A stretch of 64,000 bases of DNA. It comes from Hungatella effluvii. Its GTDB lineage: Bacteria > Bacillota > Clostridia > Lachnospirales > Lachnospiraceae. The DNA lies in the NCBI RefSeq assembly GCF_003201875.1, contig NZ_QJKD01000005.1, positions 1 to 64,000 of the forward strand. Direction: 5' to 3'. The notes under the pieces were generated by a model. It searched no databases, was not told where the DNA came from, and saw only the letters and a program-made list of their open reading frames with translations. Below are positions 44,688 through 54,287 of the stretch, piece after piece (position 1 is the stretch's first letter; each line of letters begins with the position of its first letter). The position numbers and the translations under genes were made by a program.

Positions 44688-45815
44688 TTATAGGTGGAAA
44701 AGTGGAACTACTGCTGTTTCCCACCAATGCCCTAATACTAATTGTCTAAACAGGGAGGCTGCAACAATAAGAACTGAAGCTCCAGTTATTTTGAATCGCT
44801 TCCGCTGCTTCAATTCAAATTTATTATATCCGCCCGCAGCAATTGTTACCATCGATGTGGCTGTAATTAATCTCATGAATGTTGTAGATATCATAAATAG
44901 CGGGTAAAATATCACCTGCAGAAGATTAAAATAATACAGAACATCTGTATATTGTTGATTTAATAAACTTGTTTTTTTAGACTGTTTTTTTATTATAAAA
45001 GCTAGATATAACGATAGTAACTGCATAATTACCGGAATATAAAATCCTCCCTTCGTGCTTAATGACAAATAGTCATCCATTTTATCAGAATCTATAAAAG
45101 AAAATATTCTGCTTAAAAATTCATTAGCACTTCCACTAAGTCTCAAAACAAAACTTAATATCAGGGAAGCAATTACCAGAACTGGAATTATTCTATGACG
45201 TCGTATATGTGAATATATATTTAAGCTGCATTCTTCCATAGAAGCAGGCACATCTGTATTAATAAGTGCAAATAAAATAAATGCATAATACATAACATGC
45301 ATTCCCCCTGCAATAGCCGTTAAAAATATATATAATAGTTTATTCTTTCTTCCTCCGCGCAATAAAAAACCTGACGCTAATAAGTAGATGCAAAATCCGT
45401 AAAAAAACTTTAAACCAGTATACAAATTTACAATATAATACATCATAAAAAAAACAAGAAAATGATGAGGATTAAATTGATGAATTTTTATAGCAATTAT
45501 TATTATTAAAAATGCTCCCGCTAAGGTAATCCACCACCAGTTAACAAAACTAATTTCCGCAATCTGACCTAATCGCATCATAGTTAAAAATAAATAATAG
45601 AGAGTAAAAGATTTATCCCACATAGGATTATAATAAGCGTATTGAGCATTATAATTTGATAAATCATATGTATTTAAATATTCACAATGGCTGCATAAAT
45701 AAAACAGAAAGCCAAATGTTATATATACCATTGCCCATTTTACTTCTCCGTTAATATCCTTTACAAGATGATATAATACTAATAATACATAGATTCCTAT
45801 AAGGATATATCCCAT
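44688..45815 (-). CDS. EpsG-family polysaccharide polymerase (Wzy-like)
   Basis: About 375 aa with ten or so membrane helices. The pattern MGYILIGIYVLLVLYHL, SNYNAQYAYYNPMWDKSFTL and HQFNPHHFLVFFMMYYIVN matches the EpsG family, which polymerises repeat units outside the membrane. The start at 45815 has GGAGG 7 bases upstream. The longer frame would begin inside that site. It is AT-rich and lies 35 bases before a glycosyltransferase gene end. Confidence 0.85.
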   Translation of the reverse strand: MGYILIGIYVLLVLYHLVKDINGEVKWAMVYITFGFLFYLCSHCEYLNTYDLSNYNAQYAYYNPMWDKSFTLYYLFLTMMRLGQIAEISFVNWWWITLAGAFLIIIIAIKIHQFNPHHFLVFFMMYYIVNLYTGLKFFYGFCIYLLASGFLLRGGRKNKLLYIFLTAIAGGMHVMYYAFILFALINTDVPASMEECSLNIYSHIRRHRIIPVLVIASLILSFVLRLSGSANEFLSRIFSFIDSDKMDDYLSLSTKGGFYIPVIMQLLSLYLAFIIKKQSKKTSLLNQQYTDVLYYFNLLQVIFYPLFMISTTFMRLITATSMVTIAAGGYNKFELKQRKRFKITGASVLIVAASLFRQLVLGHWWETAVVPLFHL

Positions 45816-45865
45816 CCACCTACCTCCCATATATAATCATGAAACTTAATTAAACAGGTATGCAT

Positions 45866-47038
45866 CTATTCTGCAAAGCTCATAAAAAACCTTGTTCGTC
45901 GTTCAACTAATGTACTTCTCTGATATTTCAAAGCCTCATGAAAATTTTCGAAAGCCAGTCTTTCCATAATACAGCATTCCGATCTCATATCTAACAGCAG
46001 GTTACTAATTTCCTCCACTTCTGTCTTAGAGTTAGTAAAAATATACTTATTATCTATCAATTCTGGTATACCAGCTGTCTTAGCACCTATACAAGGTATT
46101 CCTCTGCTCATTGCTTCAATCATTGCTCTTGGCAGCCCCTCCTGTCTGCTCGGTTGTGCATATATATCTATGGAATCGAGCCAAGTAAAGACTTCATCAT
46201 GAGGCATTTGCCCTATGATCTTAATTTGATCCGCTACGTTATTCATCTCCGCAACTTTTTTTAAGTAAGTTCCTTTTCCTCCCCCGATGAGTTGATACTC
46301 AAAGCAATCAATTCCCTGTTTTTTTAGCTGCCCCAGAGCCTGAATTATATATTGCTGGCCTTTATACAAAACATCTAACCCCGCAGCCGTACCTATAATT
46401 AACTTTGTATTCTTCTTATATTCCGAAATTTTCTTCAGTCTGCTTATAAGAACGTCTGTAGTTGCTGGTTGAAGTTCAACATTAGAACAGCCAATACTTT
46501 TTCCTTTCGTAGGATATCTTTTTTGAAGAAAATTATTTGTTACATATAAAACATAAGGAGCATTCCTTATCTGCCTGCGCATCATTACTGCCGAAAAAGG
46601 GGCTACTAATTTACCTTTAATACTGTAATTCCAATAGGAGTCCCACGGACAGCCGACGACTTCAACTAAATACTTTTTTTTCAAACTTTTACACAAACCA
46701 ATGCTGTAATTTCCTATTACACTCGGCAGCCGAATAAACACTAAATCGGCATTTAGAATTCTTTCCTTTAGTATTTTTTTTACCTTGTCAGTATTTATAA
46801 TCATTCCGCTAAATGATGAAAGATTAGGACACTCTATTATGGATATCATTGGATTAGTCAGTTGGCTCATTTTTTTAATTGCTTGTTCTCTTGAAATGGG
46901 TCTTGTTCTTATGATAACCTCAAGTTCATCTGCAACGGCAAAATATCTTTGAAACATCTGGTCATTTAAAATACTATCAAAATAATCCCCATTTTCATCT
47001 TTATATAAAGGACCATCATAGCAAAATAATGCTTTCAT
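45866..47038 (-). CDS. Glycosyltransferase family 4 (first)
   Basis: A 390-aa GT-B enzyme. The C-terminal donor domain has the family 4 signature IDIYAQPSRQEGLPRAMIEA with the ExE-like motif, and KLIIGTAAGLDVLYKGQQYI at its start. The N-terminal domain is weakly conserved (ADLVFIRLPSVIGNYSIGLC). It transfers a sugar with retention of configuration to the growing lipid-linked unit. The donor is unknown. Confidence 0.92.
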   Translation of the reverse strand: MKALFCYDGPLYKDENGDYFDSILNDQMFQRYFAVADELEVIIRTRPISREQAIKKMSQLTNPMISIIECPNLSSFSGMIINTDKVKKILKERILNADLVFIRLPSVIGNYSIGLCKSLKKKYLVEVVGCPWDSYWNYSIKGKLVAPFSAVMMRRQIRNAPYVLYVTNNFLQKRYPTKGKSIGCSNVELQPATTDVLISRLKKISEYKKNTKLIIGTAAGLDVLYKGQQYIIQALGQLKKQGIDCFEYQLIGGGKGTYLKKVAEMNNVADQIKIIGQMPHDEVFTWLDSIDIYAQPSRQEGLPRAMIEAMSRGIPCIGAKTAGIPELIDNKYIFTNSKTEVEEISNLLLDMRSECCIMERLAFENFHEALKYQRSTLVERRTRFFMSFAE

Positions 47039-47061
47039 TTAGTTAACTCCTTTACGATCTA

Positions 47062-48210
47062 TTAAGTGTCTTTTAAGAGCCGTTTACGATCTTCCAGTAT
47101 ATATTGAAACAACTGTTCCTGGTTGAATTCTGTCATAGCAAATATGTAACCGTTTTGCCCCATTTTTTTTGCTTTTTCCGAATTTACATATAAAACATCC
47201 ATAGCATTTTCCAGCGAATCAATATCTGCCTTTTTTACGATTATGCCAGTCTCCTGATCTTTCATTGCATCTATGGGACCTGGAATATCAGTAACAATAA
47301 CAGGAACGCCCATAGCCTCTGCCTCAATGACACTCATTCCAAATCCTTCCCTATAACTTGGAAGAATATAAGTATCCATTGCTGCCAAATACTGTTCAAC
47401 GACACTTGTATATCCTATATATCTAATTTGCGCGGAATTCTTTGACCACTGATACAATTCAGAATTAACATTTTCACCTATCTCACTTGGTCCAACCATC
47501 AACAAGTAAGTACAGCGATTTCTGCTGCTTATTCTTCTAAATGCTTCTAATAACTCGTTAATTCCTTTGTCACTGGTTATTCTGCCTACAAAACCAAAAA
47601 CAAATGCATTTAAAGGAATATTCAATCCACTACGAATAGCAATTCGATACCTCTCTTTATAAGCAATATTAAACTTCTTTAAATCAACACCGCAGGCGCT
47701 TCCATTCCAGATCACAGCACCTTTATGTTTCGGGTATAATCCTATTTCATGTGCATATGTTAAGTTGCTACTACTGTCTGGTTCAATCCATGTAGAAAGT
47801 GAGCATACAAATTTTTCTTCTATTTCGAATATTTTTCGCTTCAGTCCATGAAATCCAATAAAGGCCATCCCCCACTGACAATATAATCTAACAGGTACTC
47901 CTGCCACTTTTCCAGATATTGCAGCATATAAAGAGGCATTAGGCGTTGAGTACTGAATCAGATCAAATTTTTCCCTTTTAAAAATTTTACACATCTCAAT
48001 TATTGATTTAATACCTGAAAAACTGATTCCACGTTTCATAGTAACCGGGAAATAATGAATATAATCTGGTAAATTCCTTGCAAAATCAACATCATAACTG
48101 CAAATAAAACTAATATCCCAGTCTGTATTTTGATGAATGTATATCGCCGTGTTTATAACAAAAGATTTTAGAGTCAATGGTATGGTTGTTATAAAACAAA
48201 TTTTTTTCAT
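47062..48210 (-). CDS. Glycosyltransferase family 4 (second)
   Basis: A 382-aa GT-B enzyme. The N-terminus is KKICFITTIPLTLKSFVIN. The C-terminal domain has FVFGFVGRITSDKGINELLE and the signature DTYILPSYREGFGMSVIEAE. The form resembles Cps/WbnK-type transferases that act second, after the initiating transferase, consistent with its place next to the PglC-like gene. It overlaps the acetyltransferase gene by 4 bases. Confidence 0.93.
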   Translation of the reverse strand: MKKICFITTIPLTLKSFVINTAIYIHQNTDWDISFICSYDVDFARNLPDYIHYFPVTMKRGISFSGIKSIIEMCKIFKREKFDLIQYSTPNASLYAAISGKVAGVPVRLYCQWGMAFIGFHGLKRKIFEIEEKFVCSLSTWIEPDSSSNLTYAHEIGLYPKHKGAVIWNGSACGVDLKKFNIAYKERYRIAIRSGLNIPLNAFVFGFVGRITSDKGINELLEAFRRISSRNRCTYLLMVGPSEIGENVNSELYQWSKNSAQIRYIGYTSVVEQYLAAMDTYILPSYREGFGMSVIEAEAMGVPVIVTDIPGPIDAMKDQETGIIVKKADIDSLENAMDVLYVNSEKAKKMGQNGYIFAMTEFNQEQLFQYILEDRKRLLKDT

Positions 48211-48812
48211 CTAATTCTCCTTGCAGGATTTCCAACATACGTCCCCCGCTCATTTATATCTCTAATAACGACAGCGCCAGCACCAATCATACAATCGCTG
48301 CATATATACAAATTATTAATAACACAACTTCCTATGCCTAACCAAGTCCTGCTTCCTACAATTACACTTCCTGCAATATGTGCGCCAACTGAAATATGTA
48401 CATAATCACCGATCTTATCATCATGGTCAATAGATGCGCCAGTATTTACTATACAGCCCCTTCCAACCACTGAATTGGAATTAATCACTGCACCAGCCAT
48501 AACTACTGTTCCTTTACCAATTTCAACATTTCGGCTAACCGAAGCATTTGGATGCACCAAAACAGCAAATTTATATCCTTTAAGACTTTCCTGAATTTTT
48601 TGTCTGATGTTTGCCTTTCCTATGGCAATTATAAATTCTGAAGTTTCTTTATATAACCAGGCATCAGTGCTCCTTCCTACGACTGGAAATCCAGCACATT
48701 CAGTCAACTCGCTATCATCCAAAAAGACAATATTTTTATATTCATTCTTTTCTGCAATATCTGCAATTACTTTACCGTGCCCTGATGCTCCAATAATTAC
48801 AAGTTTTCTCAT
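48207..48812 (-). CDS. PglD/NeuD-family sugar O/N-acetyltransferase
   Basis: A 201-aa enzyme. An N-terminal Rossmann-like domain (RKLVIIGASGHGKVIADIAE) is followed by a left-handed beta-helix of hexapeptide repeats (VVMAGAVINSNSVVGRGCIV; VNTGASIDHDDKIGDYVHIS, with the catalytic histidine in DHDD). PglD N-acetylates the C4 amine of UDP-4-amino-sugars. Genes for the PglC, PglE and PglF steps lie next to it, so this role is likely. It overlaps both neighbours by 4 bases. Confidence 0.9.
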   Translation of the reverse strand: MRKLVIIGASGHGKVIADIAEKNEYKNIVFLDDSELTECAGFPVVGRSTDAWLYKETSEFIIAIGKANIRQKIQESLKGYKFAVLVHPNASVSRNVEIGKGTVVMAGAVINSNSVVGRGCIVNTGASIDHDDKIGDYVHISVGAHIAGSVIVGSRTWLGIGSCVINNLYICSDCMIGAGAVVIRDINERGTYVGNPARRIR

Positions 48813-49459
48813 ATTCTTGATGTTCCCTTAAACTCCTCCATCGTAACAGATGTTTGAGAAGAAATACCTTCTCTCTTTATGAAAGCCTTTATAACTGTGC
48901 TGAAAATGATTTTCAAATCACCTAGAAAAGTAATGTTATGCACATACTCAACATCTAATTTAAATTTTTCTTCCCAGGATACTGAATTACGTCCGTTCAC
49001 CTGGGCATGTCCTGACAGCCCTGGGCGAACATCATGTCTGTGTTTTTGCTCTTCGCTGTAAAGCGGCAGATATTTTACTAATAAGGGGCGTGGTCCGACC
49101 ACGCTCATATCTCCTTTAATAATGTTAAATACTTCTGGAATTTCATCAAGAGAAGTCGCTCTCAGCATTTTTCCAAATCTTGTTAATCTCATTTCATCTG
49201 GCAGAAGTTTTCCATTCTCATCTTTTTCATCAGTCATTGTACGAAATTTATATAATTTAAAGATTTTCTCGTCTTTGCCTGGCCTTTCTTGAGTAAATAA
49301 GATTGGACTACCTAATTTAATACGTATTATAATAGCTAAAATAATATATAACCAACAGAAAACCGTAAGTGCTGCAAATCCGCACAAAAGATCAAATGGT
49401 CGTTTAAAATACTTTTCATATGGCCTATGTAATTTTTTTACTTCATATCCTGTCCTCAT
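48809..49459 (-). CDS. PglC-like initiating phosphoglycosyltransferase
   Basis: A 216-aa monotopic phosphoglycosyltransferase (Bac_transf family). It has one re-entrant membrane helix (RPFDLLCGFAALTVFCWLYI) and the catalytic core LFTQERPGKDEKIFKLYKFR, then LDEIPEVFNIIKGDMSVVGP and RPGLSGHAQVNGRN. It transfers a sugar-1-phosphate, probably the diacetamido sugar made by the neighbouring genes, to undecaprenyl phosphate to start each unit. The small size matches PglC rather than the larger WbaP. Confidence 0.92.
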   Translation of the reverse strand: MRTGYEVKKLHRPYEKYFKRPFDLLCGFAALTVFCWLYIILAIIIRIKLGSPILFTQERPGKDEKIFKLYKFRTMTDEKDENGKLLPDEMRLTRFGKMLRATSLDEIPEVFNIIKGDMSVVGPRPLLVKYLPLYSEEQKHRHDVRPGLSGHAQVNGRNSVSWEEKFKLDVEYVHNITFLGDLKIIFSTVIKAFIKREGISSQTSVTMEEFKGTSRI

Positions 49460-49486
49460 ATTTACTACCCTTCAGTTTTACAAAAA

Positions 49487-50773
49487 TTACTGAAAACAAC
49501 TGCGAATAATAGTTATAATTACATCTTGTTGTTCTGGTGTTATCTTGTTATCCGAAGGTAAGCACACTCCTCTATTAAATATATCCATGCCAACATCCAT
49601 ACTACTGCCTTCGGCATATGCGTTTGTTCTTGCCCTCCCATTTCCTTCTTGAGTTATGAAACCGTTCATACGGTAAAGCGGCTGCATATGCATAGGTTTC
49701 CAAATTGGCCGGCCTTCTATATTATACTCCATCAGTTTCTCCAAAATTTCTGTAGGACAGCTCTTACCATTTTCTCTAACATACAAAGCCTCTGTTTCAC
49801 CTCTCACCTGCTTACTCATTGCACATTCATTGATAAGGATACAAGACAACCAGAAATTTGGCTCAGAATTTTCACTGTCATAGGGATTCATTGATACTGG
49901 AATATCTTTAAAACCTTCTTTATACCGCATATAAATAGCCTTTTTCTGTGCAATATGTTCCTCAAGATATGGCAGCTGTCCCCTGACAACTCCCGCTATA
50001 ACATTACTCATACGATAATTGTATCCCAACTCCTCGTGTTGATACCAAGGCGCTTTTTCACGGCTTTGTGTCGACCACTTTCTTACTTTATTTGCTGCTT
50101 CCAAGTCATCAGTAAGAAGCATGCCTCCACAAGATCCAGTAATTATTTTATTTCCATTATAGCTAATACAGCTAAACTGGCCAAAGGTACCAGTCTGTTT
50201 TCCTTTATATGTAGCTCCAAATGATTCTGCTGCGTCTTCTAAAATTAACGCATGATGCGTTTTACATATTTTCTTTATTTCATCAATTTTGCCTGGAGTA
50301 CCATAAAGATGTGCAACCACAACAACCTTGACGTCCGGATAAAGATCAAATGCTCTTTCTAAAGCTACCGGATCCATATTCCAGGTATCACGTTCCGTAT
50401 CAATAAATACAGGATCCCCCATTTCATATACAACAGGATTAACTGTCGCATCAAATGTTAAATCGGAACAAAACACTTTTTCTCCTGGTTTTACTCCTGC
50501 GAGTTTTACTGCCAGATGGAGTGCCGCTGTACCAGTCGATAGTGCAACAGCATATTTGCAGCCGGTTTTTTCCTTAACAATGCGTTCTACTTCATTAATA
50601 TTTTCACCAATAGTAGACATCCAATTTGTTTCATAGGCTTCCTGCACATATTTTATTTCTTCTCCATGCATAGTCGGAGATGAAAGCCATATTTTGTTTT
50701 CAAATGGTTTTATATTTATTAATCTTTCACTATTCGTCGTACACTGAAAATCTGCATTACATTTTTTCATCAT
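49487..50773 (-). CDS. PglE-like DegT/DnrJ/EryC1 aminotransferase
   Basis: A 428-aa PLP-dependent sugar aminotransferase. The PLP lysine lies in SCISYNGNKIITGSCGG. AVALSTGTAALHLAVKLAGV and LILEDAAESFGATYKGK are typical of the family. It should convert a UDP-4-keto-6-deoxy-GlcNAc to the 4-amino sugar, between the CapD/PglF dehydratase and PglD. About 25 residues precede the usual start (MKKCNADFQCTTNSER), a modest N-terminal extension. Confidence 0.93.
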   Translation of the reverse strand: MMKKCNADFQCTTNSERLINIKPFENKIWLSSPTMHGEEIKYVQEAYETNWMSTIGENINEVERIVKEKTGCKYAVALSTGTAALHLAVKLAGVKPGEKVFCSDLTFDATVNPVVYEMGDPVFIDTERDTWNMDPVALERAFDLYPDVKVVVVAHLYGTPGKIDEIKKICKTHHALILEDAAESFGATYKGKQTGTFGQFSCISYNGNKIITGSCGGMLLTDDLEAANKVRKWSTQSREKAPWYQHEELGYNYRMSNVIAGVVRGQLPYLEEHIAQKKAIYMRYKEGFKDIPVSMNPYDSENSEPNFWLSCILINECAMSKQVRGETEALYVRENGKSCPTEILEKLMEYNIEGRPIWKPMHMQPLYRMNGFITQEGNGRARTNAYAEGSSMDVGMDIFNRGVCLPSDNKITPEQQDVIITIIRSCFQ

Positions 50774-50803
50774 TTGTTTACCTTTATTTTTTATTGTTCA
50801 GAC

Positions 50804-51328
50804 TTATTTTTCTACCTTTGTTACTATTTCCACCCCTAACCTTATATCCATAATTCGTCCAAACATCTCCGTCTGAATAATCGCCATACGCTTATGTCTA
50901 TCAATAAATTTTATTTCTCCTACCAGTTTAGTCATCGGACCAGAGGTAATAATCACTTGTTTTCCTGTTATATATCCTTCCGATACTTTCAACAAATGAT
51001 TATCACCGCCGGTATCTCTTAAAAACTTCACTTCTGAATCTTCCAGTGGTACAAATTCGCTTCCCATGCCAAGTATCTTTGTAAGTTCTGGAATCTTTTT
51101 CAAATTTTTAAATAATTCATGAATCTGCTCCGTAACCATAAAAATATAGCCTGGAAATAACCGCAGCTCTTCTTTATGCCACATTCCCTCATAGCGGCGT
51201 TTTCTCTCATACATGGGAACAAAACACTCTTTTAATATGTCATTCCCTATTTGTTTACGGCAAAGTTCAGCTACTATATGTTCTTTCCCTGCACGAACCT
51301 GAACTGCATACCATTTCTGCTTTTCCAT
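50804..51328 (-). CDS. loaP: LoaP, NusG-family antiterminator for long polysaccharide operons
   Basis: A 174-aa NusG paralogue with NGN domain (KWYAVQVRAGKEHIVAELCR; LRLFPGYIFMVTEQ) and KOW domain (VSEGYITGKQVIITSGPMTK then FIDRHKRMAIIQTEMFGRIM). It is distinct from the housekeeping nusG at 25116-25631. LoaP proteins promote processive antitermination in exopolysaccharide and antibiotic operons of Firmicutes and bind a leader RNA hairpin. Placement inside the operon fits that role. A 221-bp spacer upstream has hairpins that could be its site. Confidence 0.88.
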   Translation of the reverse strand: MEKQKWYAVQVRAGKEHIVAELCRKQIGNDILKECFVPMYERKRRYEGMWHKEELRLFPGYIFMVTEQIHELFKNLKKIPELTKILGMGSEFVPLEDSEVKFLRDTGGDNHLLKVSEGYITGKQVIITSGPMTKLVGEIKFIDRHKRMAIIQTEMFGRIMDIRLGVEIVTKVEK

Positions 51329-51549
51329 AAAATAACCCTTATATGTTTACATCTCTACACTTTTTAAAGCCAGAAAAAGGCAGGCTTCGCCATCTCATAG
51401 AAACTGCGTATTAGTATACACTCTCTATGAGTAATTATTTTATATAACAGGTATTGGCAAAAATGCGCAAAGGCGACAACTTCTTCCCAATATCTTTTGT
51501 AATTACCTTTTATTACTTTATATAAAGCATAGATATTTCCAGAGCACCA
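51329..51549 (-). promoter_or_regulatory. Spacer upstream of loaP with two hairpins
   Basis: CTCATAGA (51394-51401) and TCTATGAG (51424-51431) pair, with an inner GTGTAT/ATACGC helix, giving an extended hairpin. A second stem of AAGCC/GGCTT follows at about 51366-51386. No gene is visible. A TATACT lies inside the hairpin, but no matching -35 was found. It may be a LoaP recognition or processing site. Confidence 0.45.
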
Positions 51550-53469
51550 TTAACCTTCTGATTCTGTTTTTTCTGCTGCAGCAACTTGTTTTTTTACAAC
51601 AGTGCCTTCTAATTTGTAATTATACTCAGGCACCAGCTTATGAACCATTGCTCTCATATCTTTTGTTTCCATCCAGGCAGCTTCATCGAGTTTCTTTAAC
51701 TCGTCTTCAAACCAGGGATAATCAATATCCATCGGATGTCCGATAAAAATCCTTTTATTTTTGGTATCCTGAAGCCCTTCCTCTTCCATTAATAGTTCCT
51801 CAAAAAGCTTTTCACCTGGTCTTAAGCCAGTAAACTGAATTTGAATATCTTTATAAGGTTCATATCCAGATAAGCGGATCAAATTTTCAGCCATGTCCAA
51901 TATCTTCACTGGTTCCCCCATATTAAGGATAAAAATTTCTCCCCCTCTGGCATAGGCACCCGCCTGCAATACCAGGCTCACGGCTTCTGGGATTGTCATA
52001 AAGTAACGAATTATATCTCTATGTGTTACTGTGACAGGTCCCCCTGCCGCAATTTGCTGTTTAAATAGCGGAATTACGCTTCCATTACTACCTAAAACAT
52101 TACCAAATCGGACTGCCACAAACTCAGTATCGCTTTTCTGATTACACATTTGAATTACCATTTCACATAACCGTTTACTCGCTCCCATGATATTTGTAGG
52201 ATTTACCGCCTTATCCGTTGAAATTAAAATAAAACGTTTTGTCCCATATTTAATTGCGGCCATCGCAGTTTTATAAGTGCCAATCACATTATTTTTAATC
52301 GCTTCATTTGGACTGTCCTCCATTAGCGGAACATGCTTATGGGCTGCTGCATGATATACTACGTCTGGTCGATACGTACGAAATAAGAAATCCAGACGAT
52401 TTGTATTTCGTACCGAACCAATTAATACAGTCAGATTCAGCTCCGGATAGTTCCGTTTTAACTCCTGTTGAATCTCATAAGCATTATTTTCATACATATC
52501 AAATATAATCAGGTGCCCCACTCCATGCCCAGCCAACTGTCGGCATAATTCGCTTCCAATTGATCCGCCGCCTCCTGTAACCATGACAACTTTGCCTTTT
52601 ACATACCCCATAATCTCGTCTAAATTAACTTTGATAGGCTCTCTCCCTAAGAGATCATCAATCTCAACATCTCGAAGTTTCGCAATACTAACCTCACCAC
52701 TCATTAATTGGTATAGACCTGGAAGTATTTTCAATATACATTTTGTTTTCTGGCAAATTTCCAGTATTTTTTTTCTTTCCACACCTGTTGCTGTGGGAAG
52801 AGCAATATATATTTCATCTATTTTATACTTCTCTGCCAGTTCGGGAATTTCTTCCCTCGTTCCGCGAATAGGAACTCCATTAATATATTTACCTATTTTA
52901 TTATGGTCATCATCAATAATGCATACTGGTATTCCTGATGCCCTCTCACTGCTGTTTAATTCTTTTATTAAAAGGGTACCCGCTTGCCCTGCACCTACAA
53001 TCATTACCCGTTTTTGCACTGCAGCATCTCGTTTTCGCCCTATATGCCTGCCAGCCAACTGCAAAGCCCTGTAACTCATACGGCTTATACCAATAAATGC
53101 TGTCATGAATAACAGCCACAATATATGGTAGCTTCTAGGAACCACAATATTAAGAATATTCATACCTGCAATCTGCAAAACACAAGTCACACTGCAAGCC
53201 GCCACAATATATTCCATTTCTATAATTCCGGCACTGCTCCATACTATGGAATATAAGTGAAACAATGAAAAAACTATAGCAGTTGTCACTGTTAAAATAC
53301 CTGCATATGACATCATTGCGTCAACGTACTGTAAAGGAATGGATTTTGTGGACAAATCAAACCGGATCCAAAGAGCTAAAAATGAGCAGATCTGAATCAT
53401 ACAGATATCGTAGATAAGAAATAATACCGATCGGAACCATTTATTTGCTATAATACGTGTCTTTATCAT
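51550..53469 (-). CDS. PglF/CapD-like membrane nucleotide-sugar 4,6-dehydratase
   Basis: A 639-aa protein. The N-terminal part has about four membrane helices (VLFLIYDICMIQICSFLALW to LWLLFMTAFIGISRMSY) and a CoA-binding-like domain (VMIVGAGQAGTLLIKEL). The C-terminal SDR domain has VVMVTGGGGSIGSELCRQLA and the catalytic segment (ISTDKAVNPTNIMGASKR), with TDK and a substituted M in the YxxxK position (NIMGASK). That substitution is typical of PglF/WbpM/CapD dehydratases. It probably makes UDP-2-acetamido-4-keto-6-deoxy-glucose for the PglE/PglD pair. Confidence 0.92.
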   Translation of the reverse strand: MIKTRIIANKWFRSVLFLIYDICMIQICSFLALWIRFDLSTKSIPLQYVDAMMSYAGILTVTTAIVFSLFHLYSIVWSSAGIIEMEYIVAACSVTCVLQIAGMNILNIVVPRSYHILWLLFMTAFIGISRMSYRALQLAGRHIGRKRDAAVQKRVMIVGAGQAGTLLIKELNSSERASGIPVCIIDDDHNKIGKYINGVPIRGTREEIPELAEKYKIDEIYIALPTATGVERKKILEICQKTKCILKILPGLYQLMSGEVSIAKLRDVEIDDLLGREPIKVNLDEIMGYVKGKVVMVTGGGGSIGSELCRQLAGHGVGHLIIFDMYENNAYEIQQELKRNYPELNLTVLIGSVRNTNRLDFLFRTYRPDVVYHAAAHKHVPLMEDSPNEAIKNNVIGTYKTAMAAIKYGTKRFILISTDKAVNPTNIMGASKRLCEMVIQMCNQKSDTEFVAVRFGNVLGSNGSVIPLFKQQIAAGGPVTVTHRDIIRYFMTIPEAVSLVLQAGAYARGGEIFILNMGEPVKILDMAENLIRLSGYEPYKDIQIQFTGLRPGEKLFEELLMEEEGLQDTKNKRIFIGHPMDIDYPWFEDELKKLDEAAWMETKDMRAMVHKLVPEYNYKLEGTVVKKQVAAAEKTESEG

Positions 53470-53486
53470 TTTATCCCCTTCGTATC

Positions 53487-54287
53487 CTACTTGCGCCGTC
53501 TGGAACGCTTTGCCTGTTTTTCTTCGCTGCTGACAGACGCCGTGTTCACTTCCGTATTTTTTCCACTCTTTTCTGCCTTATCACTGCTGCCGCTGGCCCC
53601 ATAACCGTAATACTTCCCATAGTACTTACTGTAATACCCACTGTAATAGCCTTTATTCTCCTGGTCCACCTTGTTAAGAACCGCGCCCAGGATCCGGCAT
53701 CCGCTCTTCTCCAGCTGGCCTTTTACCTTTTGAACCATCTTATAGCTGATGACTCCGCTCTCCACCACGATAACGGCTCCATCCACATTTCGCGCAATGA
53801 TCGCCGCGTCAATGACACTGCCCAGAGGCGGGGTGTCGATCAGTATGTAATCATAGTTTCCCCGCTGTTCGCTGAGCATCTCCTCAAACCTGGCATTTCC
53901 CAGAAGCTCCGCCGGATTTGGCGTGGATGGGCCGGCGAAAATCACTTCCATGTTTTCTATGTTTGTGCTGTAAGTGACATTTTCGGCGGATTCCTGGCCT
54001 ACGAGATAATGGCTCAGTCCTCTCGTCTCCCGGTCGACGCGGTAATGGCCCATCAGGACGGATTTGCGCATATCTGCGTCCAGCAGAAGCACCCGTTTCC
54101 CATCCTCGGCAAATGATCTCGCCAGCTGGAATACGACTGAGGTTTTTCCCTCGTTGGGAATGGTGCTGGTAAACAGGATCACCCTCTGGTCATCGCCGCA
54201 GAATGTGATATTGGTTCTCAGCGTTTTGAACGCTTCGTTTGTCCGGAAATCCAGCTGCGGTATTTTCTTAAATTCTACCTTCTGCAT
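53487..54287 (-). CDS. CpsD/CapB-type BY-kinase (tyrosine kinase)
   Basis: A 266-aa bacterial tyrosine kinase. Walker A is TIPNEGKTSVVFQLA, Walker A' is RVLLLDADMRKS and Walker B is YILIDTPPLGSV. A tyrosine cluster near the C-terminus (GYYSGYYSKYYGKYYGYG) is the autophosphorylation site. The tail is basic. It works with the Wzz-like activator (start 55022), which follows by 0 bases, and with CpsB phosphatase to regulate chain length and assembly. Confidence 0.95.
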   Translation of the reverse strand: MQKVEFKKIPQLDFRTNEAFKTLRTNITFCGDDQRVILFTSTIPNEGKTSVVFQLARSFAEDGKRVLLLDADMRKSVLMGHYRVDRETRGLSHYLVGQESAENVTYSTNIENMEVIFAGPSTPNPAELLGNARFEEMLSEQRGNYDYILIDTPPLGSVIDAAIIARNVDGAVIVVESGVISYKMVQKVKGQLEKSGCRILGAVLNKVDQENKGYYSGYYSKYYGKYYGYGASGSSDKAEKSGKNTEVNTASVSSEEKQAKRSRRRK

